A stretch of 40,764 bases of DNA, from the IMG/VR virus record IMGVR_UViG_3300049460_000379, positions 1-40,764 of that record; one strand, 5' to 3'. Below are positions 18,944 through 26,070 of this stretch, in pieces (the first letter of the stretch is position 1; each line of letters opens with the position of its first letter). Origin of the DNA: a virus. The notes beneath the pieces are model-generated. The model searched no databases. It had not been told where the DNA came from and worked only from the letters and a program-made list of their open reading frames with translations. A program made the translations under genes and the position numbers.

Positions 18944-19547
18944 ATCCGGCCTCTTGATACTGCGCAGGCGTGAAGATGATCGGAATGGAACCCATGAGCT
19001 TGAATTGTGTGTCTTGATAGTTGATGACAACGGCGTAGCTCGTCACCGCAACCACCTACCCTGACTCGCTGAAGATCCCCGACCCGGAGTCGCCATAGAA
19101 CCCGTTGATGTCGTAGATCGTCGTAACAACACCTTCCTTCTCGTCGTACCCGGCGACATGGCCTTCGCGGTAGAGGAAGTTGAGGAACGCCGGCTGTCCC
19201 CAAAGGCAGATGAAGTCACCAGGCTTAGGTGCCTCCCCCAACTTGGCCCACGAGGTGAAGGTGGTATCCACGACCAGCATCGTGTGGTCGTTGCCATCCT
19301 CGATCTGCTGCTAGACCTTGGCGTCCTTACCATTGACCGTGAGCGCCTTCATCCCCACGAAGCAATGTGTCGCCGACAGGATCAGGTGTGGGCCAATGGA
19401 CGTACCGCTACACACCCCGTTGCCGTTCATTTCAAGCCGGAGGGCGACTGCTCGACTTCGACTTAGCAAGTCCTCTCGCGGTGAATGCGTAGCGCAAGAT
19501 GCCGTGGCCAAGATAAGGACGAGGTAGAACGCGATACGCAGCTTCAT
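18924..19547 (-). CDS. Trypsin-like (S1/V8-like) secreted serine protease; two in-frame TAG
   Basis: 207 codons from ATG 19547. The N-terminal hydrophobic signal (FYLVLILATASC) has a weak lipobox, so the protein is exported and perhaps lipid-anchored. The catalytic residues are visible: His in LILSATHC, Asp in DGNDHTMLVVD, Ser in YGDSGSGIF; GTSIGPHLILSATH is the usual strand before the His. TAG at codon 79 (19311-19313) separates His from Asp and Ser. TAG at codon 164 (19056-19058) directly follows GDSGSGIFSESG. Only read-through gives a complete triad and the following strands (VVAVTSYAVV). It ends at TAA 18924. Its place among lysis genes suggests action on periplasmic or envelope proteins late in infection. 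Confidence 0.85.
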
Positions 19548-19553
19548 GTTTCG

Positions 19554-19733
19554 TTACTCTGGGTCGATGGCTTTCTGGAGTGAATCCAGCGTTGCCTTCA
19601 GATGGTCTCCCGTATAGGACTTTGGCCTATCGGTGAGGACTCCGCCCATCGTCACGGCGTCGGCAACCATTGCTACCGGTGCAGTGACCACGCCAACGGC
19701 GGCCTTGGCGAGATTGGTTAGCATTCCGAACAT
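19554..19733 (-). CDS. 59-aa late protein of the lysis cassette
   Basis: ATG 19733 to TAA 19554. The N-terminal half is hydrophobic (FGMLTNLAKAAVGVVTAPVAMVADAVTMGG), the C-terminal half soluble (SYTGDHLKATLDSLQKAID). Small proteins of this pattern are common beside phage endolysin genes; no function is assigned. TAG-free. Confidence 0.65.
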   Translation of the reverse strand: MFGMLTNLAKAAVGVVTAPVAMVADAVTMGGVLTDRPKSYTGDHLKATLDSLQKAIDPE

Positions 19734-19735
19734 GC

Positions 19736-19921
19736 TTATCCTTGAGTAGCGTTCTTAGTGACTGCCGCCTCAGCGACGTTCGCTGAACAGTACAAACCTA
19801 GTACCCAAGTAGTCGTGCTCGACCATTGGGCTGAGTCGATGAGGTGGAATATCAGCAGGCCAGTTGCGGTAAGGAACGCAGCACAGGCGAGCTGGAACTT
19901 CGATTGGAGGAATCCGCTCAT
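19736..19921 (-). CDS. 61-aa two-pass membrane protein
   Basis: ATG 19921 to TAA 19736. Two hydrophobic segments (LACAAFLTATGLLIFHLI and TTWVLGLYCSANVAEAA) separated by DSAQWSS. The place between endolysin and spanins suggests a second holin or antiholin, but similar proteins also occur outside lysis cassettes. TAG-free. Confidence 0.65.
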   Translation of the reverse strand: MSGFLQSKFQLACAAFLTATGLLIFHLIDSAQWSSTTTWVLGLYCSANVAEAAVTKNATQG

Positions 19922-19957
19922 AATCCAGTCAATTTGGCAGGATTCGGAAGTATCCAG

Positions 19958-20434
19958 TCACGGCGTCATACAGAGTCGATACTCAGCATTGCGGCGATTG
20001 ACCAGCCCCTGAATCTTTCGTCCGCCCGCGTAGACCCACATAAGAAGGGCCTTGCACGAGCCGGCACGGTCGCCCTCGTTAGCCTTGCGCGCCATCGTAG
20101 AGCCGCAGAAGGCGGACACTCCGATGTTGAACGTGGTGCTCGTGAAGCTCGCGGCCTGGTTAACCGTCATCCGTTCCGCTGGTACGCAGGATAGGACGCC
20201 CTAAGCCGAAATTCGGATATCGCGCTGGAACCAGAGGTTGCACTGGTAATCGTCGTAGTGCTTACCCAGCACCACCTCGGGTCCCGTATGCCCAGTGCAG
20301 GCCGTCGTAACCCCTACAACGTCCGAGTAGCCCTCGTAGACCGTACCCTCCCATGGCTGGGTAAAGGCTGCGGCTGCGGCGACTACGGCGGCAGTGAAGG
20401 CCGCAAGTGCTTTAGGGCTTAGGCGTAACGACAC
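19958..20434 (-). CDS. SAR endolysin, GH24 lysozyme; one in-frame TAG
   Basis: 158 codons. Start GTG 20434; the gene overlaps the holin 3' end by 23 bases. The N-terminus is a weakly hydrophobic Ala-rich signal-anchor (ALAAFTAAVVAAAAAF), as in P1 and phage 21 SAR endolysins. The catalytic triad is E29, D38, T44 (PWEGTVYEGYSD...T), with T4 lysozyme spacing. The C-terminal half has FNIGVSAFCGSTMARK, GDRAGSCKALLMWVYAGG and GLVNRR. TAG at codon 78 (20201-20203) cuts the protein after the triad, so the standard-code product would lack the substrate-binding lobe. It ends at TGA 19958. Confidence 0.92.
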
Positions 20435-20621
20435 TCTTGCGCTCCAAGAAGGGACGAACCCACTTTCGCCAGAGGAAATCCACGATCATAAGCCCTGAGT
20501 ACACGCAAGCGAGAATGCTCGCCAATGTGCCCCACTACACCCCAGCGACGGTCGATCCGACGTACGCTACTGTTGGGGCAACCTTTGCTGCATCCACGAC
20601 GTGATCCTGCCAAAGCATCAT
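20412..20621 (-). CDS. Holin; one in-frame TAG inside the membrane region
   Basis: 69 codons from ATG 20621 (tandem ATG ATG). Two hydrophobic segments (about residues 14-30 and 33-52: APTVAYVGSTVAGV, then LASILACVYSGLMIVDFLW) are followed by a basic tail (RKWVRPFLERK). Size, topology and place directly before the SAR endolysin support a holin or pinholin. TAG is codon 29 (20535-20537), between the two membrane segments. Read as a stop it yields only 28 residues; read as sense it gives the full protein, ending TAA 20412. Confidence 0.83.
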
Positions 20622-20821
20622 GGATGCCTACCCCTGTTAGTTGAGTGTGCGACACGTCCCCGTATCACAGTAAGTTCGCAGTCGTACGCCTCAAAAATGG
20701 CTTTAGACCGCTTCATCCGGACGCCGACGTATTCGCCATCCCTGTATTCCACCGTCCCAGTAACGTCGCCGCCACGAAGCCTATAGGAAAGGCGCACGTG
20801 GGCACCTACGCTTACTCTCAT
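20618..20821 (-). CDS. 67-aa small beta-rich protein
   Basis: ATG 20821 overlaps the HslV-like stop by ATGA; it ends TGA over the holin start. The pattern VGAHVRLSYRLRGGDVTGTVEYRDGE resembles a short SH3-like barrel, rich in Arg and Gly. Not recognised further. TAG-free. Confidence 0.62.
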   Translation of the reverse strand: MRVSVGAHVRLSYRLRGGDVTGTVEYRDGEYVGVRMKRSKAIFEAYDCELTVIRGRVAHSTNRGRHP

Positions 20822-21252
20822 ACGGCAATGGTGCGCACTGCACCGCCTGTATAGACATCGAGCTTCGAAGCAATCTTCACGGCCTCAGCCGGAGTCTTAC
20901 CGCAGGCCATCGCGGCCATAGCGAACTTGCATCCCGATCCGATAGCGAACGTCTTGCTTACTTTGTACGGGATCATCTTGTCCGCCTCCAGGCAGTAGAC
21001 CTTGGACTTGCCGACCAGCAGGTAACTGCCGCCGTCAGGGTCATCCGTGGCGCACACCGGGGAGAACTCCCCCGACAAGACCTGAGCGAAAGCCACATGG
21101 ACGTAATCGAGTCGGCCCGCAGCGCAGAAGATCCATCCTGCCCATGGGCCACTCTTGACCATCCGGACCTTCTCGCCCCACGGAAACTTGAAACTGCCCG
21201 TGGCCTGACTGTCAGCGGCAACCACCCCGTCCTTCGTAGCAATGGTCGTGAT
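20818..21252 (-). CDS. HslV-like Ntn-hydrolase (proteasome-fold) protein with probable AUC start
   Basis: 144 codons ending TGA 20818. The family begins Met-Thr-Thr-Ile, the Thr being the nucleophile. Here the matching codons are ATC ACG ACC ATT, giving xTTIATKDGVVAADSQAT. No ATG, GTG or TTG lies between the upstream in-frame TGA and this point, and a GAGG sits nine bases before the ATC, so initiation at AUC (21250-21252) is proposed. An internal GTG at 21225 would remove the Thr. Later blocks are WAGWIFCAAGRLDYV, SYLLVGKSKVYCLEAD and FAIGSGCKFAMAAMACGKTPAEA, as in HslV beta subunits. Some phages carry such proteins; the role is not settled. Confidence 0.8.
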   Translation of the reverse strand: MTTIATKDGVVAADSQATGSFKFPWGEKVRMVKSGPWAGWIFCAAGRLDYVHVAFAQVLSGEFSPVCATDDPDGGSYLLVGKSKVYCLEADKMIPYKVSKTFAIGSGCKFAMAAMACGKTPAEAVKIASKLDVYTGGAVRTIAV

Positions 21253-21276
21253 GACAGCGATCCTCGGTGGGTAAGT

Positions 21277-21301
21277 TTGAATAACGGTTCAGGTTATTCA
21301 A
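21277..21301. repeat. Perfect 9-bp inverted repeat upstream of the HslV-like gene
   Basis: TTGAATAAC and GTTATTCAA separated by seven bases, in the 104-bp gap between the phosphoesterase stop and the HslV-like start, 25 bases before the AUC. No U-run follows. It may be an operator or an mRNA hairpin that controls the unusual start. Confidence 0.6.
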
Positions 21302-21356
21302 GGATAAGTACGCTTCGTGGTACGTAAAGCTGGTTATGGCATCAGGTAGCGGACAT

Positions 21357-22181
21357 TTAGGCCACGCGTGCCAGTGAGAACCGGATCTCTGCATTCTTGT
21401 ATTGGCGCTTCAGGTATGAGGCCAGCGAACGGTTTTCGTACTTTCGGCAAAGGTAGTCGAGCGTGAGAGGCATTTCGCAGAACGTTCCATCGCGAACCTC
21501 GTTGAGCACCACAATGCCACGCCAGTGCGAGTTAGCCATGCCCTTGTAGGGCTCGTCGTGGAGATAGCAACTGCCAGCGACGATACCGTGACGCATCTGG
21601 CCTGTGGCGTACTGTACGGAGCCCTGCTGTAGACCCTGGACGTGCCCTTGCACGAACGTCGTGCCGATCTTGGCGAGCCGGTTGCTGATCGTCCCACTGA
21701 TCGGCTTACCTGTATTCGGATTAGCGAAGTAGTGGGCGTAGGTCACGCCATCAATAACCACTGCGCCGGGCGAACCGTGGACGTAGTCGATGACTTCCCA
21801 GCCTAGCTTGCGATCTACAAACTGATGCGAGCCAACCGCCCCAGCCCACTTCGGGCTGGCCGAGATAGCGCGCTCAAGCCTCCATTCGTGGTTGCCGCGA
21901 AGGATGACCTTGCGACCTTTGTAGCCAGTCATGGCATCGTGAAGGCGGATCAGGGCCTCGTTGCCGGCATCAAGGTCGTCCTGATAGCGCAAGCCCTCAA
22001 GGTCGATTGACCCTGGCGAACTCCACGAGGACAGACTTTCGAAGTCCCAATGGTCGCCTAGGTGGACAACCACATCCGGCTTGTAGTCCTGAATCGCACG
22101 ACCAACCCACTCAAGATGATCGGTCGGCGCTCCTGGCTTGATCTGTGTGTCGGGTAAAATCAAATGGCGACGCGGTTTCAT
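21357..22181 (-). CDS. Calcineurin-like metallophosphoesterase
   Basis: 274 aa, TAG-free. Metal-binding motifs in order: LPDTQIKPG (D-x-Q/H), VVHLGDHWDFE (GD), LRGNHEWR (GNHE), then AHYFANP and VQGHVQGLQQG (GH-x-H-like). The usual target is a phosphodiester or nucleotide. Start ATG 22181 in a TAATG overlap with the preceding gene, end TAA 21357. It closes the middle operon before the lysis cassette. Confidence 0.87.
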   Translation of the reverse strand: MKPRRHLILPDTQIKPGAPTDHLEWVGRAIQDYKPDVVVHLGDHWDFESLSSWSSPGSIDLEGLRYQDDLDAGNEALIRLHDAMTGYKGRKVILRGNHEWRLERAISASPKWAGAVGSHQFVDRKLGWEVIDYVHGSPGAVVIDGVTYAHYFANPNTGKPISGTISNRLAKIGTTFVQGHVQGLQQGSVQYATGQMRHGIVAGSCYLHDEPYKGMANSHWRGIVVLNEVRDGTFCEMPLTLDYLCRKYENRSLASYLKRQYKNAEIRFSLARVA

Positions 22182-22558
22182 TAATCACCATCCGGGTCAG
22201 CCAAGGGGAATGCGTAATCTTCATCCCGCCAGTTGCGGGCGTTTCGCGGGACCGGTGCGCCTGCATCACGCATCAGCTCCTCTTGGAGCTGCGCCAGTGC
22301 TCGCCATGCAACTTTCGCGCTATGTCGCTGTCCGTCGCTGTCTAGCGTGCCCGCGTCCATCTGATGCCGAAGAATCTTGTTCGCGTGATCCGTGGACTTG
22401 TTCATTGCCCAGTGCATCGGCTGGCCGGCGTTATGCTGCTCGTTGCCCACCTTGCTTACTCGCGCCACTTCCGCCAGGGCAGCGGGGAAGTAATACAGCA
22501 GACCATCAGCTAGCGGGTAGTCGTTTCGGCTTTCGGCGTCGGATGGAAGGCAGCTCAT
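22181..22558 (-). CDS. dATP/dGTP pyrophosphohydrolase-type (DUF5664-like) protein
   Basis: 125 aa. The pattern YPLADGLLYYFPAALAEVARVSKVGNEQHN, then MHWAMNKSTDHANKILRHQMD, and RHSAKVAWRALAQLQEEL is that of an all-alpha phage protein annotated as a dATP/dGTP pyrophosphohydrolase domain. It may trim host nucleotide pools or feed modified-base synthesis; here no base-modification genes are seen. TAG-free. Confidence 0.8.
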   Translation of the reverse strand: MSCLPSDAESRNDYPLADGLLYYFPAALAEVARVSKVGNEQHNAGQPMHWAMNKSTDHANKILRHQMDAGTLDSDGQRHSAKVAWRALAQLQEELMRDAGAPVPRNARNWRDEDYAFPLADPDGD

Positions 22559-22791
22559 GCTTTAGCCTCCGTATTACCGAACCGGAGTCCGTTGAACCAC
22601 CGACGCAAGATGTACTGGCGGACAAGCGAGATAGCTGTGAACACGATACCGATACCGAACGCCTTGGCGGCCGTCAGGCCATTGAAGCCAAACAGCGGCA
22701 GGATGATCATGTTCGCGGACCAGTTGATTGCGAAGCCAACGGCGATATTCGCCCAAGCCTCAACAAACGATCCCATCTTTGTCTGCGCCAT
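22555..22791 (-). CDS. 78-aa phage membrane protein (DUF7220-like)
   Basis: Start ATG 22791 (MAQTKMGSFVEAWANI) chosen over a longer upstream start that adds a low-complexity head. Two or three hydrophobic helices (ANIAVGFAINWSANMIILPLFGF; AFGIGIVFTAISLVRQY) and the C-terminal LRRWFNGLR match a widespread small phage membrane protein. Function unknown. TAG-free. Confidence 0.75.
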   Translation of the reverse strand: MAQTKMGSFVEAWANIAVGFAINWSANMIILPLFGFNGLTAAKAFGIGIVFTAISLVRQYILRRWFNGLRFGNTEAKA

Positions 22792-23009
22792 ACCGCCTCC
22801 CGAAAGGCTTGTGTAGGGTGCCGGTGCCCAGATTCGGGGCTGGGCGGGCTGTACGCCTCGACCGGCATAACTGAGGCGGCGACCGGGTTCTCCCAATCCA
22901 AACCGCGTAAATGGTCACGGTTACCGTTATCCGTGTCGTCCCGCCAGACGAGGCTCCGTCGTTGCGACGGCAATCCCGGAACGTTCTGGCTTGCCATAGC
23001 ACCGGCCAC
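22707..23009 (-). CDS. Possible 100-aa hypothetical protein in the 22.8-23.1 kb gap
   Basis: Between the GIY-YIG-like gene (ends 23101) and the membrane gene (starts 22791) this is the most gene-like frame, starting at ATG 23009 or 22997. It is basic and Arg/Pro/Trp-rich and overlaps the next gene by 85 bases in another frame. There is no recognised domain and no clear ribosome site, so it may not be real. The 90 bases 23010-23100 show nothing else. Confidence 0.35.
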   Translation of the reverse strand: MAGAMASQNVPGLPSQRRSLVWRDDTDNGNRDHLRGLDWENPVAASVMPVEAYSPPSPESGHRHPTQAFREAVWRRQRWDRLLRLGRISPLASQSTGPRT

Positions 23010-23100
23010 TTTGACCGTGTTGGTAGAGGCTTCCGGGAATATCAGGCGTGTAATCCGCCCTCGATGCCTAGGGTAGGGGTGGATTTCGACGTAGTCACAG

Positions 23101-23595
23101 TCAGGAAGGAAAATAATTTCCGGTCATGGATGCGTGCCTTGCTTCAGCTGCACGCTTCGTCAGCTGAGACTGATTCGGCTTGTATCCCCTGGGCCTTACA
23201 TGACGCTGTGCCGCCAGTGAGATTGCCTCTACTGGCACGTTTTCTAGATCATCTTGTGCCCGCAAATCACCGGCTCCGGCATAAAACCACTCGCCCAAAC
23301 ACTGGTGCCTAATCAGGGCGGCATGAACGCACCGCTCGGCGAGCTTAGATTCTTGGACACTAGCCAGGCAGAAATACCTGCACCTTCGTATCGGGAAAGG
23401 ACAACTCGTCTAAATGTCTGAGACCCGGCTCTTCAGCCGACTGCTACGGCCGACCTTCATGTACCTATTTCCACTGATATCGAAGCATTCGAGCAGGTAG
23501 ACAACGGGGAACATAGAGAACCTATATTTGCTAGGAGTAGGTTCAGGGTAAGCCCGTATTTCGCATTGCCGGCAGTCCTCCTTTTGCCCATTCAC
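23101..23595 (-). CDS. GIY-YIG-type endonuclease-like (T5orf172/MUG113-like) protein; one in-frame TAG
   Basis: 164 codons from ATG 23595. The core reads VYLLECFD...YMKVGRSSRLKSRVSDI-TAG-TSCPFPI, then ERCVHAAL and LGEWFYAG. This is the V-x-K-I/V-G-R-x-x-x-x-x-R-x-x-x-x-Q-T-x-x-P layout of T5orf172-like GIY-YIG domains, and the TAG (codon 62, 23410-23412) takes the place of the usual Gln before T-x-x-P. The C-terminal part is basic (RPRGYKPNQSQLTKRAAEARH). It is the only gene upstream of the lysis cassette with an internal TAG. It ends at TGA 23101. Confidence 0.72.
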
Positions 23596-23602
23596 CTTTC
23601 GT

Positions 23603-24094
23603 TTATGCAGTCATGCGGGTGTCGCGAAGGGCGTAGTAGTACTGGTGCCGAAGCTCCACGGAATAGCACTCAAGGCCCTCGGCCATCAGGACTCCGAGTT
23701 CACCCCTGACCTTGGCGTAGATGGCGTGGTGAATGCCCAGTCTAGCTTCGGCATCCCATGAGTTTTCCTCGTGCCGACCGGTTAGCACAAACTCCAGTGC
23801 ATCGATCCCAGCCTGCGCAACCCAGTCGTTCCGACGCCCCCTAGGAGCCACCACAGCCTGACCGTTAGTCTTCCGGGTACGTGTGTGCTGCCTAGCCATG
23901 CCGATGGCCCACGCGGCTAGCTGGCGGTCGTAGACGGTGTCTCCACGAACCACGCGCGAGTAAAGCTGCCATCCGGGGTAATGGGCATCAAACAACTTCG
24001 CCGTCCGGTTCGCCGCGTCGATACAAGCATCGGACAGTTCCGGCATGGCAAAGGCTTCGTCCGTATCGCGGCCTAGGATGTCGTGGGTGGTCAT
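23603..24094 (-). CDS. Hypothetical 163-aa protein
   Basis: TAG-free ORF overlapping the upstream stop by ATGA. Mainly helical, with Arg/His-rich segments (GMARQHTRTRKTNGQ; RHEENSWDAEARLGIHHAIYAKVRGE) and a Tyr-rich tail (RHQYYYALRD). No domain recognised. It belongs to the leftward early/middle operon. Confidence 0.72.
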   Translation of the reverse strand: MTTHDILGRDTDEAFAMPELSDACIDAANRTAKLFDAHYPGWQLYSRVVRGDTVYDRQLAAWAIGMARQHTRTRKTNGQAVVAPRGRRNDWVAQAGIDALEFVLTGRHEENSWDAEARLGIHHAIYAKVRGELGVLMAEGLECYSVELRHQYYYALRDTRMTA

Positions 24095-24423
24095 GGCGTC
24101 ACCTTCTTACCCTTCGCGACTTTCGGCTTTGGGGAGACGTTGACGCGCTCAACCTTTAATGAGCTTAGATAGATGTCACCAACCCGCCACAGTGTCCGCT
24201 TCTTCACCGGCAGGTCGGGGTTCGCATCCATCGCTTGTTCGCATGTGTGGTAGTAGCCGACAACCTTCTCGTATGGGATAGAGAACCAAATGCACGATTC
24301 CCAACCGGTCTTGATGGACGCGTATAGATCAACCTTAACGGGCGTTCCTAGAATGGTTTCGGTGACCGTCTTCTCGACCTTCACCTCAACTTCAATGATC
24401 CGCTCACGCTTAAAGAAACTCAC
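24091..24423 (-). CDS. Hypothetical 110-aa protein
   Basis: Start GTG 24423 in a GTGA overlap; an upstream in-frame start would overlap the previous gene further. The N-terminal strand is basic and valine-rich (FFKRERIIEVEVKVEKTV), followed by aromatic segments (WESCIWFSIPYEKVVGYYH) and a Lys-rich tail. Unrecognised. TAG-free. Confidence 0.7.
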   Translation of the reverse strand: MSFFKRERIIEVEVKVEKTVTETILGTPVKVDLYASIKTGWESCIWFSIPYEKVVGYYHTCEQAMDANPDLPVKKRTLWRVGDIYLSSLKVERVNVSPKPKVAKGKKVTP

Positions 24424-24827
24424 GCCGCCTCCTTCATCTTCGTGTAGTTGATGGCCGTCTGGATCTGGGCCCATGACCATGCTGGAGAGATATCCAGAAG
24501 AACCAGGATGTTCATCTGATTGCCGTTGGACAGGGTGATATTCCCCGTCTCGGCAGTGTCGTTTCGGTAGGCCGGGTTATTGCCAAACCGTTGCTTACCC
24601 GTCCCCATACCAACGTAGTCATAGACGGCCCGCTCGTAGATGTGCCAAAGCAGATTGGCCTCTGGTGAGCTCCACTCGCTCGTCATCCACGGCGAGTTGC
24701 GTTCCATTTCCTTGCTGGCGTCCTTGCTCGCTTCATTCAGCATCGTCCGCCGCTGCAAGGATGATGCGCAGGCAATCCGATATAAGGTGACTTTGATCGA
24801 TCGCTCGAATTCGGTTCCGTATCTCAT
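24420..24827 (-). CDS. Hypothetical 135-aa protein
   Basis: Start ATG 24827 chosen for its TAATG overlap with the resolvase stop. The N-terminus is helical and basic (RYGTEFERSIKVTLYRIA), the middle rich in Asn and Tyr (YDYVGMGTGKQRFGNNPAYRND). No domain recognised. TAG-free. Confidence 0.7.
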   Translation of the reverse strand: MRYGTEFERSIKVTLYRIACASSLQRRTMLNEASKDASKEMERNSPWMTSEWSSPEANLLWHIYERAVYDYVGMGTGKQRFGNNPAYRNDTAETGNITLSNGNQMNILVLLDISPAWSWAQIQTAINYTKMKEAA

Positions 24828-25282
24828 TAGCCTTCCCTCGTGGAGATTGCGGTTAGTGCCACCCCGAGGGCTGACCATGCGTGTGACTTCACGCCGTAGG
24901 TCGGGCCGGGAGATTTCTTGTTTCCTACGGGTCCGACCATGGCGATAAGGCCATCGCGAACCTGCGGATCCTTTGCCTTGCCAGTTCCACAGACGTGCTT
25001 CTTCACAGCCATGCGGGGCACGAGCACCACTTCGCTAGGCGTCGGCCACACCTGGGTCATGCGGCCTATCCAGACACAGGTATCAAAAGTTTCCTGTCCT
25101 ACCGCTACGCCGTAGTTCACGATCTTCTCAATCGCCAGGAGGTCCGCATCGGTCGAGCGGATCAGGTCGAGAATGTCTTCATTCGCAGCCACACCAGCGG
25201 ACAACACCCCGCCGCCGTGGACGTAGTGCGCGTAACCCGACTCATGGGTTCCGGGATCGATGCCGAGCACGGAGGTGGTCAT
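24827..25282 (-). CDS. RuvC-like Holliday junction resolvase
   Basis: 151 aa. RNase H-fold acidic residues are visible: LGIDPGTHESGYAH (first Asp), LLAIEKIVNYG (Glu), and late SHAWSALGVAL with a His in place of one usual Asp, as in several phage RuvC-like proteins. KHVCGTGKAKDPQVRDGLIAMVG is the usual basic DNA-binding part. It should resolve branched DNA before packaging or during recombination, working with the Erf/SSB pair of the other operon. TAG-free. Confidence 0.87.
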   Translation of the reverse strand: MTTSVLGIDPGTHESGYAHYVHGGGVLSAGVAANEDILDLIRSTDADLLAIEKIVNYGVAVGQETFDTCVWIGRMTQVWPTPSEVVLVPRMAVKKHVCGTGKAKDPQVRDGLIAMVGPVGNKKSPGPTYGVKSHAWSALGVALTAISTREG

Positions 25283-25554
25283 ACCGTCTCCCGAAGATGC
25301 TCGGGGCACCAAAGGCACTCATTCCACTCAACCATGTCGTTTGAATCCGTTGCAGGCTCTAGTTCATCCGAGTTTGCGATGATTTTTTCGCAGGTCTCTG
25401 AACGGAGTCTCCACGTATAAAGGCGGCCACTGTTCGGTCCGATGAACTCACCAGGGCCCTCAAGGATTGTTGCTTCCTCTCCGGTTCGGCTATGGCCCTT
25501 ACCCTCCCACTTCCCGACGAGACGAACGTGTTGTCCGATATAGAACTTAGCCAT
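25279..25554 (-). CDS. Hypothetical 91-aa protein (SH3-like N-terminus)
   Basis: Start MAKFYIGQHVRLVGKWEGKG at ATG 25554, preferred to upstream starts. The beta-strand pattern HVRLVGK, then ATILEGPGEFI, and YTWRLRSE suggests a small SH3-like barrel. The C-terminus has a CLWCPEHL motif that could hold zinc. TAG-free. Confidence 0.68.
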   Translation of the reverse strand: MAKFYIGQHVRLVGKWEGKGHSRTGEEATILEGPGEFIGPNSGRLYTWRLRSETCEKIIANSDELEPATDSNDMVEWNECLWCPEHLRETV

Positions 25555-25837
25555 AGTCGCGTTCCTCGCCCGGTGCATTGCCGTAACGACCAGTGATCCA
25601 GATCGTCACGAACGGAATAAAGTTGATGCAGGCCCTACGGTTGTACGAGGACCAGTGAATGCCGACCCAGAAGCTGCCGGGACGGATCAGTACGCCGGCA
25701 CGAATCCCATGCCACCAACGTAGCTTGGGGGACTTCCCTATATACGCAGCGTCCCATACGAAGAATTCGCGACCTTCGTCAAGTGGTGACAGTTGCGAGA
25801 GGATTGGCGAGTCGATTGGCGTAAAGTTGTAAGTCAT
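25547..25837 (-). CDS. Hypothetical 96-aa aromatic-rich protein
   Basis: TAG-free, ATGA overlap upstream. It contains RWWHGIRAGVLIRPGSFWVGIHWSSYNRR and FIPFVTIWITGRYG, a pattern seen in small conserved phage proteins of unknown function. The FIPFVTIWI segment could touch the membrane. Confidence 0.7.
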   Translation of the reverse strand: MTYNFTPIDSPILSQLSPLDEGREFFVWDAAYIGKSPKLRWWHGIRAGVLIRPGSFWVGIHWSSYNRRACINFIPFVTIWITGRYGNAPGEERDYG

Positions 25838-26070
25838 CAGTGCACCCTCAATTCTTCACCAGCCCATCCCATGGCTCGCTGTCCGATAAGGCGGCTGTAG
25901 GCTTCCTGCGCATCCTGAAGTTTCACGCGCAGGTCTACGTTGTCGGAGGCCATGCCGAAGTAGCGTTCCTCAAAATCCTCTGCGCGTTCACGGTGAAACC
26001 TGACGCGGAACGACGAGTAAGCCAAAGTACCTGCCCCGATGAGGGCGACAATCAAAACTAGAATCACCAT
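25837..26070 (-). CDS. 77-aa single-pass membrane protein
   Basis: Start MVILVLIVALIGAGTLAY at ATG 26070, shortly after the nuclease stop; the longer upstream frame lies inside that gene. One N-terminal membrane helix, then a basic and coiled-coil part (RFHRERAEDFEERYFG; LRVKLQDAQEAYSRLIG). Unknown role. TAG-free. Confidence 0.65.
   Translation of the reverse strand: MVILVLIVALIGAGTLAYSSFRVRFHRERAEDFEERYFGMASDNVDLRVKLQDAQEAYSRLIGQRAMGWAGEELRVH

Noticed and set aside
288-20621. Late genes as a decayed prophage full of nonsense mutations
   Set aside because: Only TAG interrupts the frames, never TGA or TAA; there are no frameshifts, motifs are intact, and a CUA tRNA is present.
22138-23076. 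312-aa plus-strand ORF
   Set aside because: Antisense to three minus-strand genes with better motifs; Cys/Arg/Ser-rich without a domain.
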